Below, piece by piece: positions 43,892 through 56,669 of a stretch of DNA of 64,000 nt. The DNA is from Dentipellis sp. KUC8613 (lineage: Eukaryota > Basidiomycota > Agaricomycetes > Russulales > Hericiaceae). Location of the stretch: NCBI GenBank assembly GCA_002286715.1, contig NSJX01000009.1, forward strand, positions 187,966 to 251,965, given 5' to 3'. The notes below the pieces were generated by a model. The model was given only the letters and a program-made list of their open reading frames with translations, searched no databases and was not told the origin of the DNA. The number at the start of each line of letters is the position of its first letter. The first letter of the stretch is position 1. The position numbers were made by a program, and so were the translations under genes.

Positions 43892-46476
43892 GCTGTAAGG
43901 TTCACTGTCTTGCGAGTTGATAAAATACTGCGAGGGTCACCGCAGGAAAGGCGATGATCCAGAGTAAGTGAGCGGTGCCATGAGGCCTCTTATGAGTGAA
44001 AGAGCCATGCTGTATAAGGTTATCGAAGACGTTCCAAGCGTCTAAACGACGCATTTGTGTAAGAAGAATATCGATTTGGTCCCAGGCAGCGTACACAATG
44101 CGATAAGGTGCTCGAAAAGGGAGTGTCACGGAGCGCTCACTAGCGCGCGGGCGCGCGGGTGTATGAGAACTTGAATATGGGGTGAATCCGAATGCGATCC
44201 TAGGCACTGTAAGCGTTTTCAGTTGTAAGGATATCGAGGTGCCGCAAACACTTTCAATAGAGTGTAATTAGATGGCTCACTGGGGCCGTCTCAGACCAGT
44301 TAGGCCCATTGGTAGCTAGAGGCCCGCGCGCAAGCTCGAGTAAGTTGCCACTGGTAGCGATATTGGAGGTGATTGGCTCGCCCAAATTTCTTCCGCATCG
44401 TGGAAAACAACTTCCTTTCCTTGCCAGGCTCCATGCACAGTCGCACTGGCACTGGCAGAGCACGGTGCCGAAAGAGCGCTATATCGTGCAGAGGCACCAT
44501 TGTTTGTCTCTTGAAGTCGATGGTATTATCCTATCATATCCGACGGTATGCATTCGCTAACTATCCGTGGTAAAACAACTACAGCATCTTCCCCTTTGTT
44601 GCTCCTGGTGCGTAGAAACTCATACGACGCCTCCTCTTCCCTTGGCCCCAACACTCGACCTACAGTGAATGAAGACGCTCACTTCATAATCTAGATGATA
44701 ACATGGCGGCTTTTTGGTCTACTTCGGCTCATGAATGCTTCCCGAATTCTATATCAGGGGGCATCGATCGAGCGGGTGGATATTCCGCGCAATTGCACGG
44801 TAAGAAATGCACTTTTCGAACCATTCAGGAAATTTCATTGCACTCAGGTAGACCTCGTAGGGTGCGCGGGGGACATCAGCTCAGAGGTAGCTATCACCAT
44901 AAGGAATAATCACGCCTTACTGGGAAGACAGATCCACCCGTCCTATCAAAATTGAAATTGAAGCATCTATGATTTCGGTGCGGAGCTCATTTATTGCGAA
45001 CTAAATGCGTATCCTGACTAGAAGACCTGGTGACAGACTGTGGATGTAGCGTACTGAGTGGTGGACCAAGGTACCACTACAGATACCGCATGCGTTTCAA
45101 GGCTGCCGGGGAGTTTTCAACCCCTACGAAAATTTGCAACTGCCAACGTGACTCCAGGGAAATTGATCCAGTCCGTCACCCCCGCCGTTCGCCGCGGATT
45201 CTAACGCGAGGCGGCCGGATTTTCCTTGATGGCACCCTTCAGCCTGCGTGTGGATGCATCAGACCAGTAGCAAAAAGGGACGTCGTTTCCGCGCCAAGCC
45301 ACGGGAGCCAATCGTGGCATCACAAGTATTGACAGACACAGACATCTCTGCGTCCTGACTTCGCCAATGGCGCGACGGCGAGCGAACTTGCCGTAAAGCT
45401 GCGCAGCAGCACACCAGAGTACCCAGACCACCGACCATCGACGGCCTCGGACACAGGCACGTGCCTTGGCGCGATCTGGTCCTACCCCGGCTGACCATTT
45501 CAAGGCGGCGTCCCCGCCACCCGCTCGCGCTCCCCTGAAGCGAGTAGCGGCCTATTAGGCTTTCCTCGGGCACAATATGCAGCATTTGAACAGCCATAAT
45601 CTGTCTGTGACGTATTTATTGATGCACGTTCCATACCAAGACTGGAGGTCTGGGGCAACATGCGATCGGACAGGCAGACCAACTAACTGACGCATCGCCG
45701 AAGGTGATGCGCCTCAGGGCCATGGGGGAGATTCCGCGGATCGGGAAGCGAAGGTGGCGCTTCGCGCGGCCCAGCAGCTGGTGTGCGCATAGAGCGGTGC
45801 CATCGTTATGTAAGTGCGAATGGAGGCAGGCAGGCAGCAGAAGGAGCAGGAAAGAAAGAAACTCTAATTCGACGATAGCACCCGGGCGGAAGCCCCAATT
45901 CATTCTGACGGTTCGGCGCGCTCGGCCGGGCTGCTATCCCACCTGACTACTCGGAGCCTTTCGTGCTTGTGTCTTATGGATGCGGGCAAGAGTTGATGGA
46001 AATCCGGCCGGAAAATAGTACAATAGCGTCTCAAGGATATTGTACCTACAACATGTATGGTACAGCATAGTATACATATGTACGTGTTATGGGTTGAAGG
46101 GAATCAAGTATGAGAAGGGTTCTTTATTGAGATCGTCGAAAGTAGTCCCGAAGCCTGGCGGAGTTGTAAGTGAACAATGTTCCTTCCTGCATCCCGTCAT
46201 CTCAGACAAGATGCGCCCCAGAGGAAATGTTCGCTGCATGGATCTGCGAGCCGCGGCCTAGCCGTGAAACGTGAAACGTCCAAGGAAGCAATAGATACCG
46301 CGACGCGCCGCCACTCGCGCCTCTGACCCGCATCCCATCAAGCTGGACAGCGACGTGAGCCAATACAGATGTTCAGAAGCGTGTCAGAGGGCGGCCCTTC
46401 TCCCGCACCAGGGCGGTGGTTTCGGACGGGCCAGCCCCGCTCGCGTGCTGCAAAGCCAGACAGGGAGCACATGGAA
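43892..46476. other. Intergenic, 2.6 kb
   Basis: Upstream of the dynamin gene. A 101-residue minus-strand frame (43902-44207) directly precedes it but shows no motif and is not called. GC-rich CGCG runs lie near 44140. No repeat array or RNA gene seen. Confidence 0.4.
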
Positions 46477-48306
46477 TCAGAAAATTTCCGCTGTCCAAAA
46501 CGACAAACTGTCACGCACTTCTGGCTCGCTGAAGCGGACCCTGCGGCGTCGCAGACGCTTCGTCACCGAGGCGACGACGAACGCCATGAGCATGAGCAGC
46601 CCGGCGAACAGAGCCCCGTACGCCGCGGTGACAGCCGGGGATTCTTCGCCCGCGGAGGCAAACGGAAGGCTGGAGCGCCACGACGCTTCGGTCGAGGACG
46701 CGCCGCAGACGCGGAGCCACTGGTTGTTGGAGCTGATGACGGAGTTCTGCAAGGCATCGAGAGGTGACATGAGTAGATGAAACAGGCGCTAGCGATAGGG
46801 CGCTTGTGGTAGCACGTTGCACGCACCTCCACGCGATAGATAAACTCGGTCAGCGGGATATCGCCCTTATGTCCGAACACGTGCACCGTGCGGAACTCAG
46901 AGTCGCTGGTGCCGTTTTTGAACCGGAAGCGCAGGAAGTCGCGGTTGTCGGGCAGCGAGCCGCGGCGGAGCTCGATGGCGAGCGCAGCAGCATAGTCGGC
47001 TATGCAGATAATATACAATAATTTGTTAGCATTGTCCAGGAGCTGCAGGTGCGCGTGCAGACGTACGAACGGCCCTGAGCGATGGATCATCTTCGATCAT
47101 CTCCGTCTGGTGGAACAGCGAGATGAAAGGCTGGTACGTCGTGGACTCGACCAGGAACTGGAGCGGGTCGCCATCGTAGGTGATGCGCTGGAGCGACGAG
47201 ATGATGGAACGGAAGAGGGTCCTTCCCGCAACTAGCAGTAGCAGGACGGTTCAGGACACCACGTTGAGTATGCACGCAGGCGTGAAACATACTGTTGCCG
47301 ATGCCACCGATGTCCTTATCCGAGAAAACGCCGTCCTCGTGGAAGTTGGCCCAGTGCCTCGCCTGCTCGATGAACGTGGGAGGGAGACGGTGCGCGTAAG
47401 ACTTGTTGTGCACGAGCTCGTGGTTCATGAAGTCGTAGATCTAGACCCAACGTGAGCTTCACCTTTTTCATGAGAGCACGAATGCACTCACGTTCATCTG
47501 CAATGCAACCCAATATCAGAAGTATGTCCCAGACGCATGAAAAGCGGTGCACATACTGCGTTGACGAGCGAAGCAGGGCGACCGAAAACAAAGTCCTTGG
47601 CCTCAGTGAAAAACTTTTCCGAGCTCTTCTCTTTTTTCTTGAACTCATCCGAGCTGTAAAACTCCTTGATATGTTTCTCAAAGTTCTGCAAAAGAAAAGA
47701 TTTAAAAAAAATCGACTTCAGCGGAACGACGTGTGGGCGCTTACAGGGCAGTCAGTCCAGCTTTCGAGCGAGCGGTCATTCGAAGGCTCAACGGTCTCAG
47801 CTTCAACAAGCAATCAGATCCGGATAAAAAAGGAATGAAGTGCAGCTAAATATACCTGGAACATATTGGTAGCCGCCCAAGGGTGCCACAACCGTCGTCT
47901 CGTTCGCAAGCGTGATGCTGTTGCGCGGGGTGGGAGGGAACAGCCCCTGCAAGAGAGCGATGGCCGAATCAAAGACGACGCGGCCCTCACCACCATTCTT
48001 GACGCGCGTGTGCACCTGGTCGAGGTCGACGAGGTCCGTGCGGATGCCCTTGATGAACGAGGGCGAGGACGTGGTGAAGTACTCGCGGCGCAGGTACCGG
48101 CCGAGCTCGTGCGCTTGCACCTAGAGGCCAAAACAAATACGGATACATTCAGCAGTGCATACGGGGAGATCATGAAAGTGACGGGCCTCGCCAAGGGGAG
48201 TACACTCGGTGTGCGAGCTGCTGTACGTCATGGGGTTCTGGCGGTACTCCAAATGGTCCCCATTGCGCGCGATCACGACCACACCGCGAACTGTGGGATG
48301 CGACAT
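46477..48306 (-). CDS. Histidine-phosphatase superfamily membrane protein with RNG in place of RHG
   Basis: The start at 48306 gives MSHPTVRGVVVIARNGDHLE, the position of the RHGxR active-site motif of acid phosphatases, here RNGDH. Further exons: VQAHELGRYLRREYFTTSSP, AIALLQGLFPPTPRNSITLA, KHIKEFYSSDEFKKKEKSSE, MNHELVHNKSYAHRLPPTFI, HWANFHEDGVFSDKDIGGIG, LAIELRRGSLPDNRDFLRFR and VFGHKGDIPLTEFIYRVE. A C-terminal membrane segment (YGALFAGLLMLMAFVVASV) and a basic tail (TKRLRRRRVRF) close the protein. The fold and length (about 500 residues) fit the superfamily, but the catalytic His of RHG is Asn, so phosphatase activity is doubtful. Membrane-anchored, with the bulk probably non-cytosolic if an unseen signal exists; no signal peptide is visible. 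Confidence 0.78.
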
Positions 48307-49176
48307 GTTGATTTTGGATCTACGAGGAATGGATGAGACTAGAAGAGGACGAAAGTGCAAGACTCGAAAGCCTGGAGAATATGGTCACGGCGAGCGGCTT
48401 TAAGCGACAAAACACGCTGTCTGCGCTCTGCATCGCCAGCGACGCGGGAGTCCGATCTGTGAACAAGAAGCGGAGGTATGTCGTGCATGGGTCGCACACG
48501 CCTTTGCGGCATCTCGAACCAAGAAATTCATGACAGGACGCACATACACGCACGCGTATGCTGCATGTCGTTCATCTCTTCGTCCACAACGCCCTGTCCG
48601 TGCGACTCACGAGTCTGTGAATTGCGAAAGCTGTAGGTCATAAGGGAAAAGCTTGATAGTTATCACTACCCCACACTGGAGTACTAGAACGAAGACAGAG
48701 CGCATTTGCCACAACAGCAAGGTGCACGCCAGGGGCATATCACACACACGCAAGGTGCTGTGACATAAGGCATGAAGCGCTAGAACATGGTGGTTGACAA
48801 GCGCATGGCCGACACGCGCTGAATGACGAGTAGATGCCAAGAGAATGAATGAACTTGGCGTTGTAGGCCAGGGCCAATAGCTAACCCAAATACAGAGTAG
48901 TCGGCGGTGGTTAGGTTTCCCGCTGTTGTGGACATTGGACGGTTGTGTTGAGAGTTGGAGAACGCCCGTGTACCGTTGAGCATGGATACGCGCCGCCGGC
49001 ATGTTGCAGATCGCAACTTAAGTCCACGATCCGGCTTTAGTGACGAAGGACATGCCACGCTACGATAAATCAAGATGGGCTTGATATAGACAAGCACCTG
49101 TACCCCACACGTCTTACAACAGGAAAGTGTACATCAGCTTCCGTAGCAAAGGAGATTAATCACGTATCATTGTCTT
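48307..49176. other. Intergenic spacer
   Basis: Between the phosphatase-like gene start and the SRP72 stop. Two minus-strand frames of 105-131 residues overlap in 48607-49097 but lack motifs and splice support. Confidence 0.35.
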
Positions 49177-50332
49177 CTACTTCTTCTTTTTCGCTTTCCC
49201 GTGACCGCCTCCACTCCGACTTTGCCCACTTGCGGCGCCTCCACCTCCACCTTCCACCACACCCTGTGTGGCACCTCCGCCGCCCTTTCTCTTTCCCCGG
49301 GCCTGCATGAACGTGGAACGCTCGCTCTTCTTCACCCATCGCTCTGGATCGGGAGGAGGTGTAACACCGGGCACCACGCCCTTCGGCACGCGCCGTGCAC
49401 GCGTCTTCTTTGGCACTGTCGGCCGCGTTACTTCCACATCGCCCTGTGAAGCGGCAGCTGACGATGCAAAGGCACCGATGCTAGCGGCGAGACTCGACGT
49501 CGACTGCACTGGCGGCGGCGCAGTCTCGAGTGCATTCGTAAGGGAAGTGGGGAGCTGGTCGAGGGCGCGGTGGTAATCGGTGTTGATGAAATCCAGGTGT
49601 TTCTGGGACGCCTGGAGGTTCGTGAGGATGTCCGAGTGCTCCTCAGTGTGCTGCGTGAACGATCAGAGGTTTGGAGACGCATGTGTAACACGAATACTTG
49701 GACATACAGGCTCGGTCGTATCGAGCAGCTGATTGTACAGATCGAACGCATCCTGGTATGCGCCTTGCCGGTAGTTCTAGTGACTATATTAGTACACACT
49801 CGGGTACCGAATAGAGGGACACGCACCAGCTGAGCCTCGAGGTGCAGGACACCTCGGTCATCATCATTGCCAGCCTTGGCCTCCTTGATCCCTTGCAAAA
49901 GCTCCGCGGCCTCGGGCTCGTGCTGTAGCCGGTACAGACAGTACGCACGCTCAAAGGGCCCACCAGACTTGAGCTTCGAAGAACCCAGAAGAGAGATCGC
50001 TGCCGTATACTGCTCCGTCTGGAGCAGCAGGAACAACTTGGTCTGGAGCGCGTCTTCATCGGTCGGTTCCAAGCGAAGAACTGAACCAAGATGTCTTCAA
50101 TTAAGGGGCCCAATGCACACAAAAAGGGGAAACATACTCTTATCGCATGTCTTGGCCGCGTTTGTGAAATGGCCACCGTCGATTTGAGCACACAACGATG
50201 TGAACAATCGTTTGAGGCGTTCCTCGGTAGACAGCTGCTTTTTAGCAGCGTGTTTCTTCTTCTGCGTAGGAGTCCCGGGTTTATTGGCTGTTACCGTGGC
50301 AGACTTGGGCTTTGTCGAAGACTTTGGAGGCA
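49177..50332 (-). CDS. SRP72: Signal recognition particle subunit SRP72, short form
   Basis: SRP72 with SRP68 binds SRP RNA for co-translational targeting. N-terminus MPPKSSTKPKSATVTANKPG, then TPR-like helices: RLKRLFTSLCAQIDGGHFTN, EDALQTKLFLLLQTEQYTAA, PFERAYCLYRLQHEPEAAEL, NYRQGAYQDAFDLYNQLLDT, EHSDILTNLQASQKHLDFIN. The C-terminal SRP72 RNA-binding signature PPPDPERWVKKSERSTF and a Lys/Gly-rich tail ending KAKKKK follow. Only about 320 residues separate start and stop, against about 600-670 in human and most fungal SRP72. The central TPRs are not between these exons, and reading is continuous from LDFIN to PDPERW. It is divergent from the pinin gene, 114 bp apart. Confidence 0.85.
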
Positions 50333-50446
50333 TGATGATTGTCGAGTCTCGGAGGCTGAGTAGACTTGTGCTGGAACGGTCACGTCGCGTCAGAGGCCCG
50401 TTCAAACTCCGCCACTTCGTCCCTTCGACCACCACCAGCGCCCACA

Positions 50447-51678
50447 ATGTCCACCGAAGAGTATGTTTGTTTTCCGCATACTCTCAGCGTAGTTTTGTTA
50501 ACAGTAATGTACAGAAGGACACCAGAGGTTGAGACTGCAGAGCCCCAGCAAGTGGACACCGATGCCCAGATGCAGGATGTGCCCACCGAGCCAGCAGCCG
50601 CAGCTACGGGCAGGAAACGGCCGCGTCTGGACATGGCCGTCGAACCAAGAGAACGCAAACGCGGCAAGAGTATGTTTGGATTGGTCTTAGGTACCTTGAA
50701 CAGAGCGAAGAACGAGGACAAAGAGCGCAATGCGAGCGAGGCCGTGCGTGTCGCTGTCTTTCACCTGTTTTCACGCGCATCCTAACGATCTGGTTTCACA
50801 GGCTAAGAAGCGGCAGTTGATCGAGCAGAGGCTGCAGGATAAGCTACGAAAAGAAACTGACTCTGTCAGGCGTGCCGAGGAGGCGAAAAAGGACAAGGTC
50901 AACGCGAACCGCAAGGAGGAGGAGCTGCAGCTCAGGGACTCGATAGTACGTCGATGGTCTCCCTACGTGGCGAGTATGCCGCAGCTTACCATGTCTTTCC
51001 ATCTCAGCATAAATTGCGGCGCACACGGCTGCCTATTCTTGCCAACTTCCTCTCCACAGCCGACGTTATCCCGTCCGACGACGTTCCATCGCCCCCGGCG
51101 CGCAATCTTCTACAGGAACCGCCACGATCTCACCCTGCGCCTCTCTACTACCTCCCGGCCGTTCTCACACCAGCTCAGGAAGCTTTCATCACAAAGCGCA
51201 AGAGTGAGGTCAGTAGATCAATGTCAATATGTATAAATCAGTACCACTAATCATTTGACGTCTTCCATAGGTCAAGCAGGCTGCAGAAGCGGAATGGGAC
51301 GGATTTCTTGCGGAGCGCACCGCTGGTGTCGAGGAAATTCGGACATTGAGACAGCGTGTTGCGGAGGAGGACGCGCGCAAGAAGGCTGAGCGGGAGGCCA
51401 ACAAATCTCAAGAACAACCCATGGACACAGAGCCTACCGGCAGCGAGCCGCCGCCTCCTGAGGCTCCACCGGCGGAGTCTGCAGCACCATCACAGCCGGA
51501 ACCCACACGTGACGCGCTAATGGAAGAAGTTGACGCTGCGCCAGCACCAGATGCAGCTGTTGCTCCTGCCGCGCCCAAAGACGAACCAAAGGACGTAGCC
51601 AAGCCGGCCGAGCCAGAAAGGAAGGACGAGCCGGCGCCGGTGCAGGCTGCCGACGACGACGACGCTGTGGAGTATTGA
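50447..51678 (+). CDS. Pinin/SDK/MemA-domain protein
   Basis: A tiny first exon (MSTEE) starts at 50447. The second exon has a nuclear-signal-like cluster (GRKRPRLDMAVEPRERKRGK) leading into the pinin signature KSMFGLVLGTLNRAKNEDKE, then a long charged coiled coil (AKKRQLIEQRLQDKLRKETD, AKKDKVNANRKEEELQLRDS). Later exons give ARNLLQEPPRSHPAPLYYLP and a low-complexity Pro/Ala/Glu tail ending DDDDAVEY. Pinin-family proteins associate with the exon-junction/splicing machinery in the nucleus. It shares a short divergent promoter with SRP72. Confidence 0.85.
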
Positions 51679-54600
51679 TTCAGGCCGGGAACACTAAGGT
51701 AGTATTCTTGCATCTTTGCCGTGCGCATCTTACTTGCACATTTTTTACCCCGTCCATCCCCATTGTACGTGCTTCTACCTGCTTGCCGCTTTCGCGACGT
51801 TGCTCTTTGCTGTAGGTTTCCTGTATCTAGGCCCGCGATTGCCAAATCTATTTCCAGTCGTGATCATGGACTTGTCTGCGCTGCGGCTTATCTTGCCGTC
51901 CTGATAAGTGCCGGGCAGGGGCAGCGTCTCGAGGGCGCCGTCAGAAAACAGAACAGAAATGCCAGATTCCTGCCTCCTTGGCTGCATCTGGCGTCTTTAT
52001 CATCGAAGAACGCTTTCCCCGCCTGAGCGATTTGCTCCCGCGCACGCAGACGCCTGTCAGAGCTTCACGCCCAGTATGGACACCTGGGCCTGCCGCCGCG
52101 GCCTCAGTTGGGGGTTGCGGCACAAGGTCCAAGGTTTACGGTTTACGGTTCGCGCTTCGTGGTTTGCGATTTTGGCCATCCTCACCCACACCCACACCCT
52201 CGGGCGGACGTCCGACTCCCGCTCCTCAAGGAGACATCATCCGTACCCGCCCACCGCGCCCGAGCCCACCGACCGCCGACCCCCACCGCGCCTGCTGGCA
52301 GCACCACGTCCCAAGCGCGAGCGTCTGCGCGCCGCATCTGGGCCCCGCGAAGCAGGCCCCCTGTGTCGCTTCGGCTTCGGATTTGACTTCGGATTCGGAT
52401 ACGGGCTGTCAAGCACTTCGGCTTCGCATTCTGGGTTCTGGTTTTGGGTTCTAGGGCGCGTTCCCAGCGTCCCCAGGCCTGGCGTTCATATGGACTTGTA
52501 TGTCCTGCCCTTCCGTCCCGCGCGTTCTCCCGCACCGCAGACTCTGGTGCCGCGGGCGTGGCCGCTGCCGCAGGGCTCGAGGCACCTCCGCCCTCTGCCC
52601 GCTGTCTGCTGTCTGCTGTCTGCTGTCTGCTGCCCGCTCCCCGTGCTTGCCTGGCGTTCAGATCCGTCTTAATTGTGTCGCGCATGTCCTGAAAGCTTAA
52701 GGGCATGCGCACTTACTTATCTGAAGCATCTGCATCAGCAGCTGCTATGCCCTTCCGGGCCGTGCAACCCACGGTGACGTCCCCACTGCGCGGTACGCCG
52801 TATGCGTTACGTGTTGGGTGCGTGCGTGGGACAGGTGGCCCAGTCGGCTGATGCGGAGGGCTTGGACTAGGGCTGCAGGGTGGAGGTAGCAGTGGGATTG
52901 AGGATGTGGCCACACTGGCTTCAGTCCGAGGGTAGTACTTATAGCGGGTGCCTCCGCGGTCGAGGTCGCGGTCGCGGTCGCAGACAACGGCTAGTGCCAG
53001 CGGTTTGCTTCCTGAAAAGTATGCTGGAATTTCTATGTCCGATCATAGAGGCGCCGCAGCCGTCACCTTTACGAACAGCTACTAGCAAGATGACTCTACC
53101 CACCTATCTGCGCCCTGCGGCTGCCTATAGCGTTACACATGTCCTCTGCTTGTCTGTCGCCGCCGCTGCACGCCTAAATCCCATCAGTACTCTGACTGGT
53201 GACACCTCTCTCCGTCCTAGGAATCCAGGATCCCCATCACAGTCGCGGTGCCGAATTCATTATGTATCTGAATCACGTCCTCGTCCCGTGTCCGTGTTCC
53301 GCGACGCCTTGCAGCACCACAATTACGGCTACGATACCGTTTGATTCCGAGCGTAATTCCAAATTACCTACCCACCCTCGCAGTCGCAATCGCGATATAC
53401 AAATGCCACCACCGAGCGGTGTACAGTGCGGTGTAAGTACAGGCAGCTGCACCGGTGCAATGCCAACGCCTGGCCGATCCACCTACTTGCTCACTCTTAG
53501 CTTGAACTTACCACCCTGCTGGCCACGACGGCATCGCAATCAGAGTCACGATCGACGAGCCCTCGAGTTGCAACTCCGTCTACACGCACATAGCACGCAT
53601 ATACTGTACTCAACAAATTCGAAACGGAAAGCAGCCCGCATGTCGCACGGCGCCCATACCCGATTCCCGACTCCCGATTCGTATTCAGAACGCAGAACGC
53701 AGAACGCAGAAGTCAGAAGCCTCCCAGGCCGGGCGCCCGAACTCAACGCGCCCCGCCCGCTCATGTATACGTACGCGATGATTGGGCTCCGCCTCGAGGC
53801 GGTCACAAGCGCACCGTTTACACGCACGGCTTGCCCACCTGGGCCGCCCCTGCAGCTTCGACTTCGCCACCTTAGCCTTATGCATCTCGAGCACCCGCTA
53901 CTGGCGCCGCTGCTTCTGCAATTATGCCTCCCGGGGACGTGCGTCCCTCGAGCTTATCCCGCCGCGCCCCTTTCAATTGCCATTTGCCCGCGACGACCAA
54001 GTATACGTATGCCTCCATTGAATGGCGTCCATGTCCCCACCCGCGGCCTGGGCCCGCATACAGTCGCGCAGACGGGGGCGCCCTGGCGGCAATTAATATT
54101 ACGGTCGCTGTCACTCAGCACCGTCGATCGGCATCGATAGAACGCACTGGGACTCACCACCGCGGCTCGCATACAGATATCCCGCAGACCAGACTAGCAG
54201 GCTGGCACCCGACGTCCGCCACCCGCCATGTACACCGCATCCCGGCCATTGTGCCTGCGCGGGCCCAGCGAGTACTAGCAGTGATGGTGCCAAGTGCCTT
54301 GTTATAGAACGCACGAACAGCACCTCGTCCAAGATATTGGTCCCAGCGCAAGCCTGTGCTGCTGCCGCCATGTCGATGCCTGTACATGATCACGGGTCCC
54401 GGCGCACCGCAGAGAATTCGAAGCATCCCACGCCCATTCCGAGCCCGAGCGAGCGGGTCGCGGCCATATAGCCAATTTACCACGAACGTGCGGAACGCGT
54501 TCCGGCGGGGGTCATCATCACGATATTAATATGCGTGATAGGCCTGCTGCAGCTTCGGAGCCCGGCCGAGCGCGTTACGTGTGTTATAGCGTCTGCCTCC

Positions 54601-55509
54601 AATTGCGATGGACACATGTACAATTGCTTTGAGATATCCTCCGCCTCCGCCTCCGCCGCGCACAAAATTCGCTGCTGCCGTCCAATCAGCTGATCCCCCG
54701 CCTGCGTCTTCGGTGGGTGGGCCGCGCTGCGATTCGCCCGTCGTAGGCAATTCTAAAATCAAAATCAACACTCATCATGCCAGTAAGTGTGCGTATGCGA
54801 ATGGTAGATCCGGACGTGCATGCGCATTGCACGTACGTCGGCTACTTGGCCGCCTCGACGGCAGCTGACCGTCCTATAGCGCTACCGTAAGCCTTCAATG
54901 TTCAATTCCAGGGCAGCGATGAAGTGATTGCCTGCAGATCCGCTCCTCCGAGTCGGCGACCAGCTCGCGCGCGATGATCCCAGCATAACACACGCATTGA
55001 CGGTACCGGTGCTTATGATGCGCATACGCGTGCGGGGCGGTGACGGAATGCATCGTTAAACGTTCAAACGTTCACCGTTCGACGTTCAACGGCTGGCACC
55101 AATGCCAGTGCCAGAGTATGATTCCCGTGTCAATGCTTGGCGCGGGAGCTCTGAGTCGAGGCTACGTACCTATAGCTCTGAATCTGAATCTGATGCCCGC
55201 TGGCCCACTGGCAGATCAAAATCAAGCAGTGGCAGATCTGGACGGCAGCGCGGGGCAGGGTTTGGACTGGAAGCGTTTGACGTATGATAGCCTGGCGAAT
55301 TTTGAATAAATGCGGATGCGGTCCAGGATGCGGATTCAGGTGCGAAGGAGGATGCGATTACTGGTGCTGATTATTGGTGTTCTAGACGGAGGAGGAGGAG
55401 GACAAGCACGACGACATACGACACATGGCATGTACACATGGCAGAGCGAGGACAAGGACGAGGACGAGGACGAGGTGGGGACGGGTGCAGAGGAGCGAGG
55501 ACGACAGCA

Positions 55510-55542
55510 GGGTTAAGGGTAAGGGTAAGGGTAAGGGTAAAG
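55510..55542. repeat. GGGTAA tandem array, telomere-like
   Basis: Reads GGGTTAA, then three GGGTAA units, then GGGTAAA. It is one base short of the common fungal telomere unit TTAGGG in most repeats. Confidence 0.85.
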
Positions 55543-55871
55543 GTGACGGGATCAGTAGAGCCAGCAAAAGTATGAATAAGACTCGGAGTGGCATGCATGC
55601 ATCGATGACAGTGTAAGTGTAAATGTAAGTGCAAATGCGAAATGTAAGTGACGAAGTGGACCTAGCGACAGCTGGCGACCTCACAAGGCTGAAACAGAGA
55701 AGCACATCTACGTAGACTCTACTCTAACACAGCAAGACAAGGCAGACAAACAACTCAAACTCGAAGCACCCGACGAATGGTATCGAGCAGCACGAGCCGA
55801 AGACGAAGAGCGAGACGAAGAGAGGAAGCGAACGCGGGCTGCCGCCCATGAATGAAGCACAACGAACGAAC

Positions 55872-56009
55872 GAAGTGAGGTGTCGAATGCAGAACGAAGT
55901 GAAGTGCCGAATGCAGAACGAAGTGAAGTGCCGAATGCAGAACAAAGTGAAGTGTCGAATGCAGAACGAAACGAAACGAAGTGAAGTGCCGAATGCCGAA
56001 TGCAGAACG
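55872..56009. repeat. 24-bp minisatellite
   Basis: About five units of GAAGTGAAGTGCCGAATGCA plus GAAC with few substitutions; the last is interrupted by GAAACGAAAC and a short internal duplication. Confidence 0.85.
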
Positions 56010-56669
56010 AAACGAAGTGAAATGAAGGTAAATGCAGAGAACGGAGTGAGCTGACACAGCACAGCACAGAAATGGAATGGAATGGAACAAATGCAACGAG
56101 TCCACCGACCCCGCCCCGCCTGGTGTGGTCCAGCGATTCGCAATGGCGCTTTTGGTTTTGATGCGCCCCGCAGGGCAGGGCAGGCATTAGGCAAGATCAT
56201 GCGGGGGTAAAATACGGATAACGGATAACGGATAACGGATATGGATATGGATACGGCTACGGAAGGGATTCGGGTACAGACGAGAGACGAGAGACGAGAA
56301 GCGGGAGACGGGAGACGGGAGACGGGGCGGGTGAAGAGGCGGCGCTGGAACGGAGGCGGAGACGGGGACGGGGGCAGGGGCGGGGGGTCGGCGAGATGGG
56401 GCGGATGGGGCGGGTGCGAGGTGCGGGGGTATGTACATCACCAGCTGCACCATCGGCATCATCAGCACCGCGCGACGCCAACCAGCGAGATACGCCATGC
56501 TCACCTCAAATGCAATGCGATAGATAAGAAATCAATAAGAAATGCATGTTCAGGAGCAGACGCGGGACTGGTATTGGTGTTGGTGTTGGTGTTGAGATGC
56601 AGATCGAGCAAAGACGGAGGCAAAGACGAGGAGGAGGACGGAGGCGGAGGCGGGAGGCGGGCGCGGGGC

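Larger units (their letters stand above)
51679..56669. other. Large repeat-rich intergenic region, 5 kb
   Basis: GC-rich, with long spurious frames on both strands but no domain I recognise. Short arrays include TCTGCTG units (about 52605-52632), GGTCGC (about 52960-52980), CAGAACG (about 53685-53712), ACGTTC-like (about 55060-55090), GAGGAC (about 55446-55474), GGGTAA (55510-55542), the 24-bp minisatellite (55872-56009), ATAACGG (56215-56240) and GGGAGAC (about 56299-56325). Confidence 0.5.

Noticed and set aside
43902..44207. 101-residue frame just upstream of the dynamin gene as an N-terminal exon
   Set aside because: No dynamin-like motif, separate stop, and the gene already has a good start at 43891.
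53199..54140. 313-residue plus-strand frame
   Set aside because: Low-complexity, GC-rich satellite-laden DNA; overlapping frames of similar size on both strands; no motif.
56501..56669. C-terminal extension of the 448-residue TEA frame
   Set aside because: Splicing the 76-bp intron after FSFDPCD switches to a Ser-rich frame ending GAHGVSF at 56670; the extension is Arg/Pro-rich noise.
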